From contig NZ_QWEK01000017.1 of assembly GCF_009935845.1 (NCBI RefSeq), positions 1-64,000 on the forward strand: 64,000 nucleotides of DNA. The letters are read 5' to 3'. The position numbers were made by a program, and so were the translations under genes. Below are positions 34,325 through 42,239 of the stretch, piece by piece (the stretch's first letter is position 1; each line of letters opens with the position of its first letter). The notes beneath the pieces are model-generated. The model was not told the origin of the DNA. It worked only from the letters and a program-made list of their open reading frames with translations, and ran no database searches. This DNA comes from Pseudoflavonifractor sp. 524-17. GTDB lineage: Bacteria > Bacillota > Clostridia > Oscillospirales > Oscillospiraceae.

Positions 34325-35904
34325 AGGTTTTGATGTACCTGCGCATATCCAGCGAAGATACCGATATGCGGGAAAAGAACAAATCGGAATCCAACAGCAT
34401 AGCGCACCAAAGATGGCTGCTGACGGATTTCGTGCGTAACCATCCTGAGCTGTGCGGCGCGGAGCTGGACGAGCTGTGTGATGACGGCTGGAGCGGCAAG
34501 AACTTCGAGCGTCCAGGCATGACAGAGCTTTTGGAACAGGTCAGGCGCGGCGCGGTACAGTGCATCGTTGTCAAGGATTTTTCCCGTTTTGGCCGCGACT
34601 ATCTGACGGTCGGAAACTACATCAGTCGGGTATTCCCCTTCATGGGAGTACGGTTTATCTCCGTCAACGACAACTTTGACAGCGCCCGCCCCGGCGACAT
34701 AGACAGCCTGGATACCTCTTTCAAAACGCTGATTTATGACCTCTACAGCAGGGAGCTTTCCCAAAAGGTCAAGGCCGCAAGAAAGCAGAGGGCGGAGCAG
34801 GGGCTTTTCCTCAGTCCATTCGCGCCCTATGGATACGCAAAAGACGGGAACGACAAGAACCATCTTGTGATAGATGAATCTGCCGCCGGGGTTGTCAGGC
34901 GTATATTCCGCATGACACTGGATGGCGATATGCCCAGCCAAATTGCCGCCGCTCTCAACCGAGAGGGTGTAATGACCCCCATGCGGTACAAGCACGACAC
35001 TGGCATCTCCCGCAAGTGGCCCTGCATCCGCGAGGACAATTTCTGGACGGGCGGAGCCGTTAGCATCATTCTTCGGGACGAACGCTATATTGGAACCGTT
35101 ATCTATGGGAAGCGGGAGCGGAAGCAAATTGGGCATTGGGACAATAAGGCGGTGGACAAGTCCGATTGGATTATTTGTGAAGATCAGCATGAAGCTATTA
35201 TTTCCAAAGAGGATTTTGACACAGTGCAAAGCCTGTTGGCGCAAAGGCCCAGCAAGCCGTATGCCCCTCAAACTGACCGGCCCCTGAAACGGAAAGTGTT
35301 CTGCGGCATGTGCGGCCATACCATGCGGAGGGACACAAAACCCTATGTTCAATACCGGTGCAGGACACATTCTTATACCGACGAATACGTCTGCACCGGT
35401 CATGGGATTGATGAAGCGGACATTCTCGGCGCGATTGAGGACGCCGTCCGCATCTACGCACGGCTGGCGGTCCGACTGGATCAGATGAACGCCGTCCGTC
35501 AAGAGCGCAGCAGGCGCGAAAAGAAAGAGAGCAGCAAAAAGCTGTTTGCGTTGCAGAACGAAAAGCTCCGACTGGACAGCCGGTTGCAGGAACTCTATGA
35601 GAGTTTTTTCAGCGGGGAGATTTCCCGCGAAAAGTATCTCGCGCAAAAAAGCTCCATCACCGAGCGCGAACAGGAGATCGCCGCCGAAACGGGCAGGCTG
35701 GAACAGGCTGTGGCAGAAGCCGCCGGCGGACAGTCCGAGGCCATTGCCAAATATATCGGCTACGCCGAACTCGATGAGCTGACAGCGGATATACTGGACG
35801 AGCTTGTAAAGCGCGTAACTGTCTACCCCGGCGATGTGCTGGAGGTAAAACTCAATCTTACCGATGAGCTGGAGAAGCTGGCAGATGATTTGCAGGCGGG
35901 GTGA
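34321..35904 (+). CDS. Large serine recombinase 3 of a three-gene set
   Basis: A 527-residue recombinase with a GTG start at 34,321, overlapping the end of recombinase 2. The catalytic region is VLMYLRISSEDTDMREK; VVKDFSRFGRDYLTVGNYI and FPFMGVRFISVNDNFDS follow. The zinc ribbon reads RKVFCGMCGHTMRRD with CRTHSYTDEYVCTGH. The end of element C lies about 85 bases after its stop codon. The tight overlap of the three genes implies fixed relative amounts of the products. Confidence 0.92.
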   Translation: MKVLMYLRISSEDTDMREKNKSESNSIAHQRWLLTDFVRNHPELCGAELDELCDDGWSGKNFERPGMTELLEQVRRGAVQCIVVKDFSRFGRDYLTVGNYISRVFPFMGVRFISVNDNFDSARPGDIDSLDTSFKTLIYDLYSRELSQKVKAARKQRAEQGLFLSPFAPYGYAKDGNDKNHLVIDESAAGVVRRIFRMTLDGDMPSQIAAALNREGVMTPMRYKHDTGISRKWPCIREDNFWTGGAVSIILRDERYIGTVIYGKRERKQIGHWDNKAVDKSDWIICEDQHEAIISKEDFDTVQSLLAQRPSKPYAPQTDRPLKRKVFCGMCGHTMRRDTKPYVQYRCRTHSYTDEYVCTGHGIDEADILGAIEDAVRIYARLAVRLDQMNAVRQERSRREKKESSKKLFALQNEKLRLDSRLQELYESFFSGEISREKYLAQKSSITEREQEIAAETGRLEQAVAEAAGGQSEAIAKYIGYAELDELTADILDELVKRVTVYPGDVLEVKLNLTDELEKLADDLQAG

Positions 35905-35973
35905 CAAAGCTGACGGTCACAATATATCCGGCCCCGTTCACAAATTGTTTACAACTTATTTTTTGTCCCTATC

Positions 35974-35990
35974 TTGACAACAGCAGATGA
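35974..35990 (+). other. Right end of element C with outward TTGACA
   Basis: TTGACAACAGCAGATGA. The sequence of a different recombinase (DGFSGVSFEREG) begins right behind it, without the N-terminal third. The end of element A (53,031-53,049) has the same layout, TTGACA followed after about ten bases by GA. Element B has TTGACA in the same place. I take the GA at 35,989-35,990 as the likely crossover; the exact base is uncertain. Confidence 0.65.
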
Positions 35991-37512
35991 TGGATTTTCC
36001 GGGGTCAGCTTCGAGCGTGAGGGGCTTCAAACCATGCTCCGTGAGGTGGAGGCCGGAAATGTGGCAACGGTCATAACAAAAGACCTTTCCCGCTTGGGCC
36101 GGAATTATCTGAAAACCGGGGAGCTTATCGAAATCATTTTCCCGGAGTACGATGTACGCTACATCGCTATCAATGACGGTGTGGACACAGCGCGAGAGGA
36201 CAACGAATTTACCCCTCTGAGGAATTGGTTCAATGAGTTTTATGCCCGCGATACATCCAAGAAAATCCGGGCTGTCAAACAGGCCAAGGCCCAGCGGGGA
36301 GAGCGCGTCAATGGGGAAGTGCCGTATGGCTATCTGGCCGACCCGAACGACCGCAATCACCTTATTCCCGACCCGGAAACGGCCCATGTTGTCAAGCAGA
36401 TTTTCGCCATGTATGTACGGGGCGACCGTATCTGTGAAATTCAGAACTGGCTGCGGGATAACGAGATTTTGACCGTTGGCGAACTGCGCTACCGCAGAAA
36501 AGGCGGAAAGAAATTCCCCCGCCCCCAGCTTAACGCCTGGTATACTTGGCCGGACAAAACGCTGTATGACATCCTCACTCGACAGGAGTATTTGGGACAT
36601 ACCATCACAGCGAAAACCTACAAGGTATCCTATAAATCCAAAAAGACACGGAAAAATCCAGAGGACAAGCGGTATTTCTTTCCCAATACTCACGAAGCGT
36701 TGATTGACGAGGAAACCTTTGCCCTTGCCCAAAAGCGTATCGCCACCCGTCACCGGCCTACCAAGTCCGATGAAATCGACCTATTTTCCGGGCTGCTGTT
36801 TTGCGGGGACTGCGGTTACAAAATGTATCTCCAAAAGGGCGCCGGAACGCCAGAGAGGAAGCACGCCTACACCTGCGGCAACTACCGCAACCGGGCCAGA
36901 AACGATTTCCTCTGCACAACGTATTACATCCGCAAAAGTGTCTTGAAAGAACTTGTCCTTGCCGATTTACAGCGGGTTTTGGCCTATGTGAAAAAGCATG
37001 AGCAGGAGTTTGTTCGTACCGCCGCCGAGTGTGGGGAGCAGGCCGCGCAAAAGGCCCTTGCCCGGCAGCGGAAAGAACTGGACAAGGCAGAACGCCGGAT
37101 GGATGAACTTAATCTGTTGTTCCGCAAACTTTATGAGGACATGGCCTTGGGCCGCTTGTCAAGTGAGCAGTTTGCGCTTCTAACCTCCTGCTATGAGGAC
37201 GAGAAAGCGGCGATGGCGAAACGGACGGCGAAACTGCGGAAAGAGATTGACAGCGCCGCCGAGCGTGGGGCGGATGTGAAGCGATTTGTCGCCCTGGTGC
37301 GCCGGTACTCGGAGATCAGCGAACTGACCTATGAGAACGTCCATGAGTTTATTGACCGCATTTTAGTCCATGAGCTGGACAGAGAAACGAACACACGGAA
37401 AATCGAAATCTTTTACAGCTTCGTGGGCAAGGTAGACAGCGGCGATGAACCGACGGAAAGCATATCCTATTTCCGGCAAATTGGTGCTGATGTCAAGAGT
37501 TTTGCCGTCTGA
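35985..37512 (+). pseudogene. Serine recombinase 4, N-terminal third removed by element C
   Basis: The frame starts in DDGFSGVSFEREGLQTML, which lies about 60 residues into normal serine recombinases, so the catalytic serine and the first strand are gone. The rest is intact: VITKDLSRLGRNYLKTGELI, the recombinase domain (AHVVKQIFAMYVRGDRICEI), zinc ribbon (GLLFCGDCGYKMYLQKG) and a C-terminal EFIDRILVHE-type motif. A TTG in the end of element C could start translation but no product would be active. The missing 5' part should lie at the left end of element C, outside the window. Confidence 0.85.
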
Positions 37513-37522
37513 TAATACAAAA

Positions 37523-37576
37523 TGCTGGGGTAAGACAGCGCACCATCTTTTATGGTTACGCTATCTTACCCCAGCA
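37523..37576 (+). repeat. Long inverted repeat at a recombinase-recombinase junction
   Basis: TGCTGGGGTAAGACAGCG pairs with CGCTATCTTACCCCAGCA (18 bp, one G-U), enclosing ACCAT/ATGGT. It begins ten bases after the stop of recombinase 4 and ends where the minus-strand recombinase 5 fragment breaks off, so it may mark the right end of the element that owned recombinase 4. It can also work as a terminator. Confidence 0.6.
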
Positions 37577-37667
37577 AAAATTTGCCCCGGAGAATCCGTC
37601 GTCCGTGTACCATTTGAGGTTGGAAAAGCCGTTCTGTTTTGCGTAGGCTTCAAGGATTCGCTTCTGA
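37577..37667 (-). pseudogene. Serine recombinase 5, second fragment
   Basis: Read on the minus strand: QKRILEAYAKQNGFSNLKW, then YTDDGFSGANF, after which the frame runs into the inverted repeat and stops. It is the continuation of the N-terminal fragment at 53,050-53,132: joining GA at 53,048-53,049 with GA at 37,666-37,667 gives an uninterrupted SFSIQNQKRILEAYAKQNG. The part after FSGANF is missing from the window. Confidence 0.9.
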
Positions 37668-37825
37668 GAGTTACTATGTAGAGGGTGGTTTCTGCCACCA
37701 AATACATATGACTGCGGCTCATTTGTGGTGAATAGGACTTGCGGTTGTAGGGAAGGAGATAAAGACCCGTATCGCATTATTGGTAGCCGCTACCGATAAC
37801 TTCTGAAATGACGGAGGGAAACACT

Positions 37826-38212
37826 ATGGACGAATTGAAACCGAGAATACATGACGAGGTAAATGGCCTTGATTACATTCTTGCTGGGGATTACTACATC
37901 CCGGCTATCGAACTGCCGGAGGACGATGACCGCTCCATCGGGAAGTGGGGGCGGATGCACCGGGCGTATCTGGAAGAAACAAACCCGCTTCTGCTGAACC
38001 ATCTAATCTTGACGGGCAGGCTACACACCTACCTTGCCGATCTGAACGAGCAGGCGCAGAACCGTTGCCAGCTTATCATCAAGCAGATGGCCGCCGCTGA
38101 GGGCGTGGCCGAGGACTTGAAACGCCGGTCACAGTGGGAATGGGTCAAAGCCATGAACGGCATCGTAAGCCGCGCCGAGGAAATTATCAAGCGTGAACTG
38201 ATTTATACATGA
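37826..38212 (+). CDS. tnpV: TnpV transposon-encoded protein
   Basis: A 128-residue protein starting at ATG 37,826 (GGAGGG upstream; an ATG 18 bases earlier lies before that site). It matches the TnpV family of Tn4451-type elements: GLDYILAGDYYIPAIELPED, IGKWGRMHRAYLEE, LYNHLILTGRLH-like NHLILTGRLHTYLADLNE and MKAMNGI-like VKAMNGIVSRAEEIIKREL. TnpV is conserved in these transposons but its role is not established. It is the first gene inside the left end of element A, about 150 bases downstream of the predicted circle-joint promoter. Confidence 0.9.
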   Translation: MDELKPRIHDEVNGLDYILAGDYYIPAIELPEDDDRSIGKWGRMHRAYLEETNPLLLNHLILTGRLHTYLADLNEQAQNRCQLIIKQMAAAEGVAEDLKRRSQWEWVKAMNGIVSRAEEIIKRELIYT

Positions 38213-38362
38213 CTTTCACCCGGCATTTGCGCCAGCGTAAAAGCGTGTAGGCTTCCGCAAGGCTCCCCGTATGGGCGGGCCTTGCAGGAGTTTCCTTCCC
38301 TTGGCATTTGTGGTGTCTCTGAGCATCATTGCTGCCCTCTCAAAAAATTTCTTTGATAGGAC

Positions 38363-38391
38363 TTGACAGGAACAGGCGTTTGGATTATAAT
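38363..38391 (+). promoter_or_regulatory. Consensus sigma-A promoter before tnpW-tnpX
   Basis: TTGACA (38,363-38,368), exactly 17 bases, TATAAT (38,386-38,391): a full match to consensus. GTTCATATTTGAAC directly after it is an inverted repeat in operator position. The transcript then meets the terminator-like hairpin at 38,446-38,500, so output to tnpW and tnpX may be controlled by attenuation. Confidence 0.85.
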
Positions 38392-38445
38392 AAGTTCATA
38401 TTTGAACTGAATATTTGATGTCCATATAATACACATATTTCATTT

Positions 38446-38500
38446 AGCAGATACATAACCGACTGCGGAGAAAATCCGCGGGCGGTTTTTTGTATCTGCT
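38446..38500 (+). terminator. Attenuator-like hairpin in the tnpW-tnpX leader
   Basis: Inner stem AACCG-CTGCGGA / TCCGCGG-CGGTT followed by TTTTTT, and an outer perfect 10-bp stem AGCAGATACA / TGTATCTGCT followed by TTTTATT. It lies about 55 bases after the consensus promoter and 240 bases before tnpW. The 38,501-38,739 gap holds further short stems (CCGTCC...GGACGG, CCCC-gtaa-GGGG) but no gene. Confidence 0.8.
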
Positions 38501-38739
38501 TTTTATTGTCCTTTCTCATACATAACCAAAAATCCAGAAGCAGAAAGGTGGTGTAAACAACAACTGAATGACCGTCCGAGCAGCTAAACCGCCATGACCT
38601 CCCAACAGGGAGCGAGCGCCCCGTAAGGGGACGGCACAGCACCAGCAAAGGGATTTGCCTGCCAGGAACTGCTTTGGGGAAACGGCTTCCCATATCAGAA
38701 ATTACTGTTTTGAATTTCAATGATATGAGAAAGGACACC

Positions 38740-38958
38740 ATGACGAAAAAGAACGAAAACCAAAACTGTCAGTATATGACCCGGCGCATCGGCTCCACCA
38801 CTTACAAGGTGAAAGTTGTCTTTTCCACCGACGATGGTGAGACGATGGAAGAAAAAATTTTGCGGATGATTCGCAATGAGGGGCTGCAAAACGGCGGGGA
38901 ACGTGGTATGATGGATGCACCACAAATGAGCCGTCAGTCTGAAAGGAGCGCATCATGA
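38740..38958 (+). CDS. tnpW: TnpW transposon-encoded protein
   Basis: A 72-residue protein starting at ATG 38,740 (GAAAGGA upstream). The TnpW core is RRIGSTTYKVKVVFSTDDGE followed by TMEEKILRMIRNE. It is a small protein kept next to the large recombinase of Tn4451-type elements and suspected to help recombination, without firm proof. Its stop overlaps the recombinase ATG (ATGA). A relative lies at 56,375-56,641 in element B. Confidence 0.9.
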   Translation: MTKKNENQNCQYMTRRIGSTTYKVKVVFSTDDGETMEEKILRMIRNEGLQNGGERGMMDAPQMSRQSERSAS

Positions 38959-40979
38959 GCGCAAGACAGGCTGAAGAAAAGATCACGGCTTTATACGAGA
39001 GGCTCTCTCGTGACGATGAATCCGCTGGGGACAGTAATTCGATCGTGAATCAGAAAAAGTACCTGGAGGGCTACGCTGCCCAGCATAGCTTCTCCAATAT
39101 CGTCCATTACACTGATGACGGATGGTCTGGGGGTAATTTCGACAGACCGGCATGGAAACGGCTGGTGGCCGACATTGAGGCTGGGAAAGTGGCTCTGGTA
39201 CTCACAAAGGACATGAGCAGAATCGGGAGAGATTATCTGCAAACTGGTTTCTATACGGAAGTCCTTTTCAGAAAATTCGGAGTGCGCTTCATCGCCATCG
39301 GCAACAGTATCGACAGTGATGACCCCAGCTCCAGCGAGTTTGCACCTTTCGTCAACATCATGAGCGAGTGGTATCTGCGGGACCTGAGCCGCAAGCAGCG
39401 CACTGCCATTCGGGTCAAGGGCGAATCCGGCAAGCCCACCACCAACTGCGCCATCTATGGCTACCGGAAAGACCCCAATGACAAATACCACTGGCTGATT
39501 GACGAGGAGGCCGCTGCTGTTGTCCGGCGCATCTTCCAGCTTACCATCGAGGGCCACGGCCCCTATGAAATCGCCACGATGCTCTGCGAGGAGAAGGTCG
39601 AAACACCTGCCACTTATTTCGCCAGACAGGGGCGTGGTGTCTGGAAAAGCAGGGCGGACATTCCCCGACCTTATAGCTGGAACGGCTTTGCGGTGGGGCA
39701 GATCCTCTCCAAGCCGGAGTATATGGGCCATACGGTCAACTTCCGCACCCATAAGGAATCCTACAAGGACAAGCGGGCCGTTGTCCACTCGCCGGAGGAC
39801 TGGCTGATCTTTGAAAACACCCATGAGGCCATCGTGGATAAGGAGACCTGGGAGTTGGCCCAGAAGCTGAGAAAGACACCCCGCCGCCACGACACCATTG
39901 GCGAGGCCAATCCCCTAACCGGACTTCTCTACTGCGCTGACTGCGGCGCAAAGCTGTATAATCACCGCTCACGGGGAACCGCCGCCAAGCCCTATCCGTC
40001 GGACTGGTTTGACTGCTCCACCTACACGTTGACCCGGCAGAAACGCGGGATAGCTTGCAGCAATCACCACATCTCCACCAAGGCTCTGCGGACGCTCATT
40101 CTGGAAACCATCCGCTCTGCAAGTGCCTACGCTATTTCCAACGAGGCGGAGTTTATCCAGAAGGTTCGGGCGGCGTCAGAAGTCCGGCAGGCGCAGGCGG
40201 CGAAGGAACTGAAACGCAAGCTGAACAAAGACAGGCGGCGCTGTGAGGAACTGGACACCATCATCAAGAAGCTGTACGAATCCTATGCGGTGGGGCGCAT
40301 CGGAGAGGAACGCTTTGACACCCTTCTTGCTGGGTATGAGCAGGAGCAGACGGCGCTCCGGCAGTCTGTCACGGAGGCGGAGACGGCGCTGGACAGCTTT
40401 GAGCAGGATACCGCCAATGTGGAACGGTTCCTTGCTCTGGCAAAGAAGTACACGGATTTCTCGGAACTGACTACGCCCATGATAAACGAGTTCATCGAAA
40501 AGATCATCGTCCATGCCCCGGAAAAGGTAGACGGTGACAGGATGCAGCAAGTGGACATCTATCTGAAATTCATCGGGCGGTTTGACCTCCCGACACCGGA
40601 GCTGACGCCGGAGGAAGAAAAGCGGCAGGCATCCCTGCACCGGCATCGGGTCAAGAGCCGGGAACGCTATCAGAAAATCAAGGCCGGAGAACACATGGTC
40701 GGCCAGCCGTTCAAGCTGATCTGCAAATGCTGTGGGGAAGAATTTGAATCCGGCCATTCAAATACTCTATTTTGTAGTCCGAGGTGCCGGGCGAAATTCT
40801 ACCGGCAGGAGGCGGCGGAAAGCAGAAAGCGGGAATGTGTCTGCGGAAACTGTGGGAAAGTGTTCACCACCACCAGGAACGATGTAAAATACTGCTGTGA
40901 GGCTTGCCAGAGGAAAGCGCACAGCAAAATACGGTATCGGCAGAAGCGGGCGGAGGAGCAGGGAGCAGAAACCGTATAA
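38955..40979 (+). CDS. TnpX/TndX-like large serine recombinase with added zinc fingers
   Basis: A 674-residue recombinase, the mover of element A. The catalytic domain starts ITALYERLSRDDESAGDSNS, followed by LVLTKDMSRIGRDYLQTGFY and the recombinase domain (AAAVVRRIFQLTIEGHGPYE). The zinc ribbon (TGLLYCADCGAKLYNH) and a coiled coil follow, then EFIEKIIVHAPEKVDG. After the normal end (about residue 560) come two further Cys4-type fingers: ICKCCGEEF...FCSPRCRAK and CVCGNCGKVF...YCCEACQRK. These added fingers are unusual and resemble the separate protein encoded next. Confidence 0.93.
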   Translation: MSARQAEEKITALYERLSRDDESAGDSNSIVNQKKYLEGYAAQHSFSNIVHYTDDGWSGGNFDRPAWKRLVADIEAGKVALVLTKDMSRIGRDYLQTGFYTEVLFRKFGVRFIAIGNSIDSDDPSSSEFAPFVNIMSEWYLRDLSRKQRTAIRVKGESGKPTTNCAIYGYRKDPNDKYHWLIDEEAAAVVRRIFQLTIEGHGPYEIATMLCEEKVETPATYFARQGRGVWKSRADIPRPYSWNGFAVGQILSKPEYMGHTVNFRTHKESYKDKRAVVHSPEDWLIFENTHEAIVDKETWELAQKLRKTPRRHDTIGEANPLTGLLYCADCGAKLYNHRSRGTAAKPYPSDWFDCSTYTLTRQKRGIACSNHHISTKALRTLILETIRSASAYAISNEAEFIQKVRAASEVRQAQAAKELKRKLNKDRRRCEELDTIIKKLYESYAVGRIGEERFDTLLAGYEQEQTALRQSVTEAETALDSFEQDTANVERFLALAKKYTDFSELTTPMINEFIEKIIVHAPEKVDGDRMQQVDIYLKFIGRFDLPTPELTPEEEKRQASLHRHRVKSRERYQKIKAGEHMVGQPFKLICKCCGEEFESGHSNTLFCSPRCRAKFYRQEAAESRKRECVCGNCGKVFTTTRNDVKYCCEACQRKAHSKIRYRQKRAEEQGAETV

Positions 40980-41044
40980 ACACGGGATGGGGCGGGTCAG
41001 ATATTTTTGGCCCGCCCTGTCCTATGGAAGGAAGGGATAATTCC

Positions 41045-41419
41045 ATGTGGAACTGCGATTGGGAATACGAAAATCAGGAAACGCTGAAACAGTGGTATGA
41101 AGAAAAACTCGCCGGGATAAGACTAAATTCCATTGTACGGAAAATCGTCTGTAAGGGCTGTGGACGGGATTTCTACACGTTGATTGAAACCAAGAAATAT
41201 TGCTATTACCATCTGTGCGGGAATCGGGGCTATCAGAAAGATTTGAAACAGCGGCGGCTGGAAAAACGACAGAACCGGGTCTGCAAAGGATGCGGAAAAA
41301 CCTTCACCCCCAGGCGGTCGGATGCGGTCTACTGCTGCAACGCCTGCCGCCAGCGGGCGTATCGCCAGAGCGTTACGGATAAGGCAAGTGTCCAAATTGA
41401 TCACTTGCCTCAATCGTAA
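41045..41419 (+). CDS. Zinc-finger protein related to the recombinase tail
   Basis: A 124-residue protein starting at ATG 41,045 (GGAAGGAAGGG upstream). It has two Cys-rich fingers: VCKGCGRDFYTLIETKKYCY and VCKGCGKTFTPRRSDAVYCC followed by NACRQRAYRQ. The second is like the last finger of the preceding recombinase, so a domain of the recombinase appears to exist also as a free protein. The 3' end of the gene lies in the first of two palindromic repeats (41,371-41,496). Binding of DNA at these repeats is a reasonable guess. Confidence 0.8.
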   Translation: MWNCDWEYENQETLKQWYEEKLAGIRLNSIVRKIVCKGCGRDFYTLIETKKYCYYHLCGNRGYQKDLKQRRLEKRQNRVCKGCGKTFTPRRSDAVYCCNACRQRAYRQSVTDKASVQIDHLPQS

Positions 41420-41496
41420 CGAAATCACAGAACAAATCTCAAAATCGTTACGACTGCTGGTGGTGGTCAATTTGAACACCACCACTAACCGTAACG
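41371..41496 (+). repeat. Two tandem palindromic units with CAAATTG-type centres
   Basis: Unit 1 (41,371-41,421) is CGTTACG...CGTAACG around AGGCAAGTG-TCCAAATTGAT-CACTTGCCT. Unit 2 (41,446-41,496) is CGTTACG...CGTAACG around GGTGGTGG-TCAATTTGAA-CACCACC. The outer arms are the same and the inner arms differ, while the AT-rich centre is nearly the same. The units lie between the zinc-finger gene and mobC, where a relaxosome or regulator site could be. Confidence 0.8.
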
Positions 41497-41629
41497 GAAA
41501 TATAGAATATGCGCCGGACATGGGAATTGGCCTCCTGTGTCCGGCCATTTTTTGAAAACCTGATTTGTGATACGATGCCGAAAATCAAAATTAGCTGATT
41601 TTATTTGCGATGGGAGGAACCGAAACGCA

Positions 41630-41962
41630 ATGAGCAAACGGACCGAAGAATTAAAAATCCGCATCTCGCCGGAGGACAAGGAGCGGATAAAACTCAAAAT
41701 GGAGGACGCCGGCGTTCTGAATATGAGCGCCTATGTCCGCAAGATGGCGCTGGACGGAATCTGTATCAGGCTGGATTTGCAGGATGTGCGCCAGCTTGTT
41801 TCCATGCTCCAGCGGTGTACGAATAATCTGAATCAGTACGCTAAACGGGCGAACGAAACCGGGAGCATCTATGCGGCGGACATTGAAGATTTACAGAAGC
41901 GCCTGGACGAGATTTGGGAATTGTCCAGACAATCCCTCGCCAGTCTTGCCGCTATCCGATAG
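41630..41962 (+). CDS. mobC: MobC-family relaxosome accessory protein of element A
   Basis: A 110-residue protein starting at ATG 41,630 (GGGAGGAAC upstream). It has the MobC pattern: LKIRISPEDKERIKLKMEDA, MSAYVRKMALDGICI, and CTNNLNQYAKRANE. It is clearly related to MobC of element C (5,556-5,897). An oriT-like region follows at 42,128-42,225 but no relaxase does; the next genes are on the other strand and belong to the restriction island. So this MobC would need a relaxase from elsewhere, for example that at 7,067. Confidence 0.9.
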   Translation: MSKRTEELKIRISPEDKERIKLKMEDAGVLNMSAYVRKMALDGICIRLDLQDVRQLVSMLQRCTNNLNQYAKRANETGSIYAADIEDLQKRLDEIWELSRQSLASLAAIR

Positions 41963-42079
41963 CGGGCAGAGGTGCAGGCCAGCCTCGTTTTTCCCTTTTC
42001 CGGCAAGGCCGTATCTGCCGCTTCTCAGACTCTCCAAGGGGCAAAAGCCCCGCCTGTCCCTGGGTCGCAGGGACAATAG

Positions 42080-42127
42080 CGTTCGGGAACCGAACGCGCA
42101 GCCAGCCCCGACAACGGGGCTGTTCAC
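42080..42127 (+). repeat. Hairpin series before oriT2
   Basis: GCGTTCGG-gaa-CCGAACGC (42,080-42,098) and AGCCCC-gacaac-GGGGCT (about 42,105-42,122), both perfect, lead into the oriT-like region. Closely spaced stems of this kind are usual around oriT. Confidence 0.6.
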
Positions 42128-42225
42128 GGGGTTTGGGGTACGGCCCCAACGAGCAAAAATGGACTTCCAGCGGTCACGCTGGAAGTCCATTTTGAGCATT
42201 TGTGGGAACAAATGCACTGCTCGCC
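42128..42225 (+). other. oriT: oriT of element A (oriT2)
   Basis: GGGGTTTGGGG, CCAACGAGC, a 17-bp perfect stem (AAAATGGACTTCCAGCG-gtca-CGCTGGAAGTCCATTTT), a small hairpin (GCATTTG...CAAATGC) and ACTGCTCGCC. Every part has a counterpart in the same order in oriT1 of element C. The long stem also can end transcription of mobC and of the convergent res gene, whose stop codon is 15 bases further on. Confidence 0.75.
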
Positions 42226-42239
42226 AAGTAGCGAAACTG

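Noticed and set aside
34267-35907. 546-residue open frame on the minus strand
   Set aside because: Exactly opposite recombinase 3, which has clear catalytic and zinc motifs; the antisense frame has none.
37523-37576. Inverted repeat as terminal repeats of an insertion sequence
   Set aside because: The arms are only 18 bases apart with no transposase between them; a hairpin or element end fits better.
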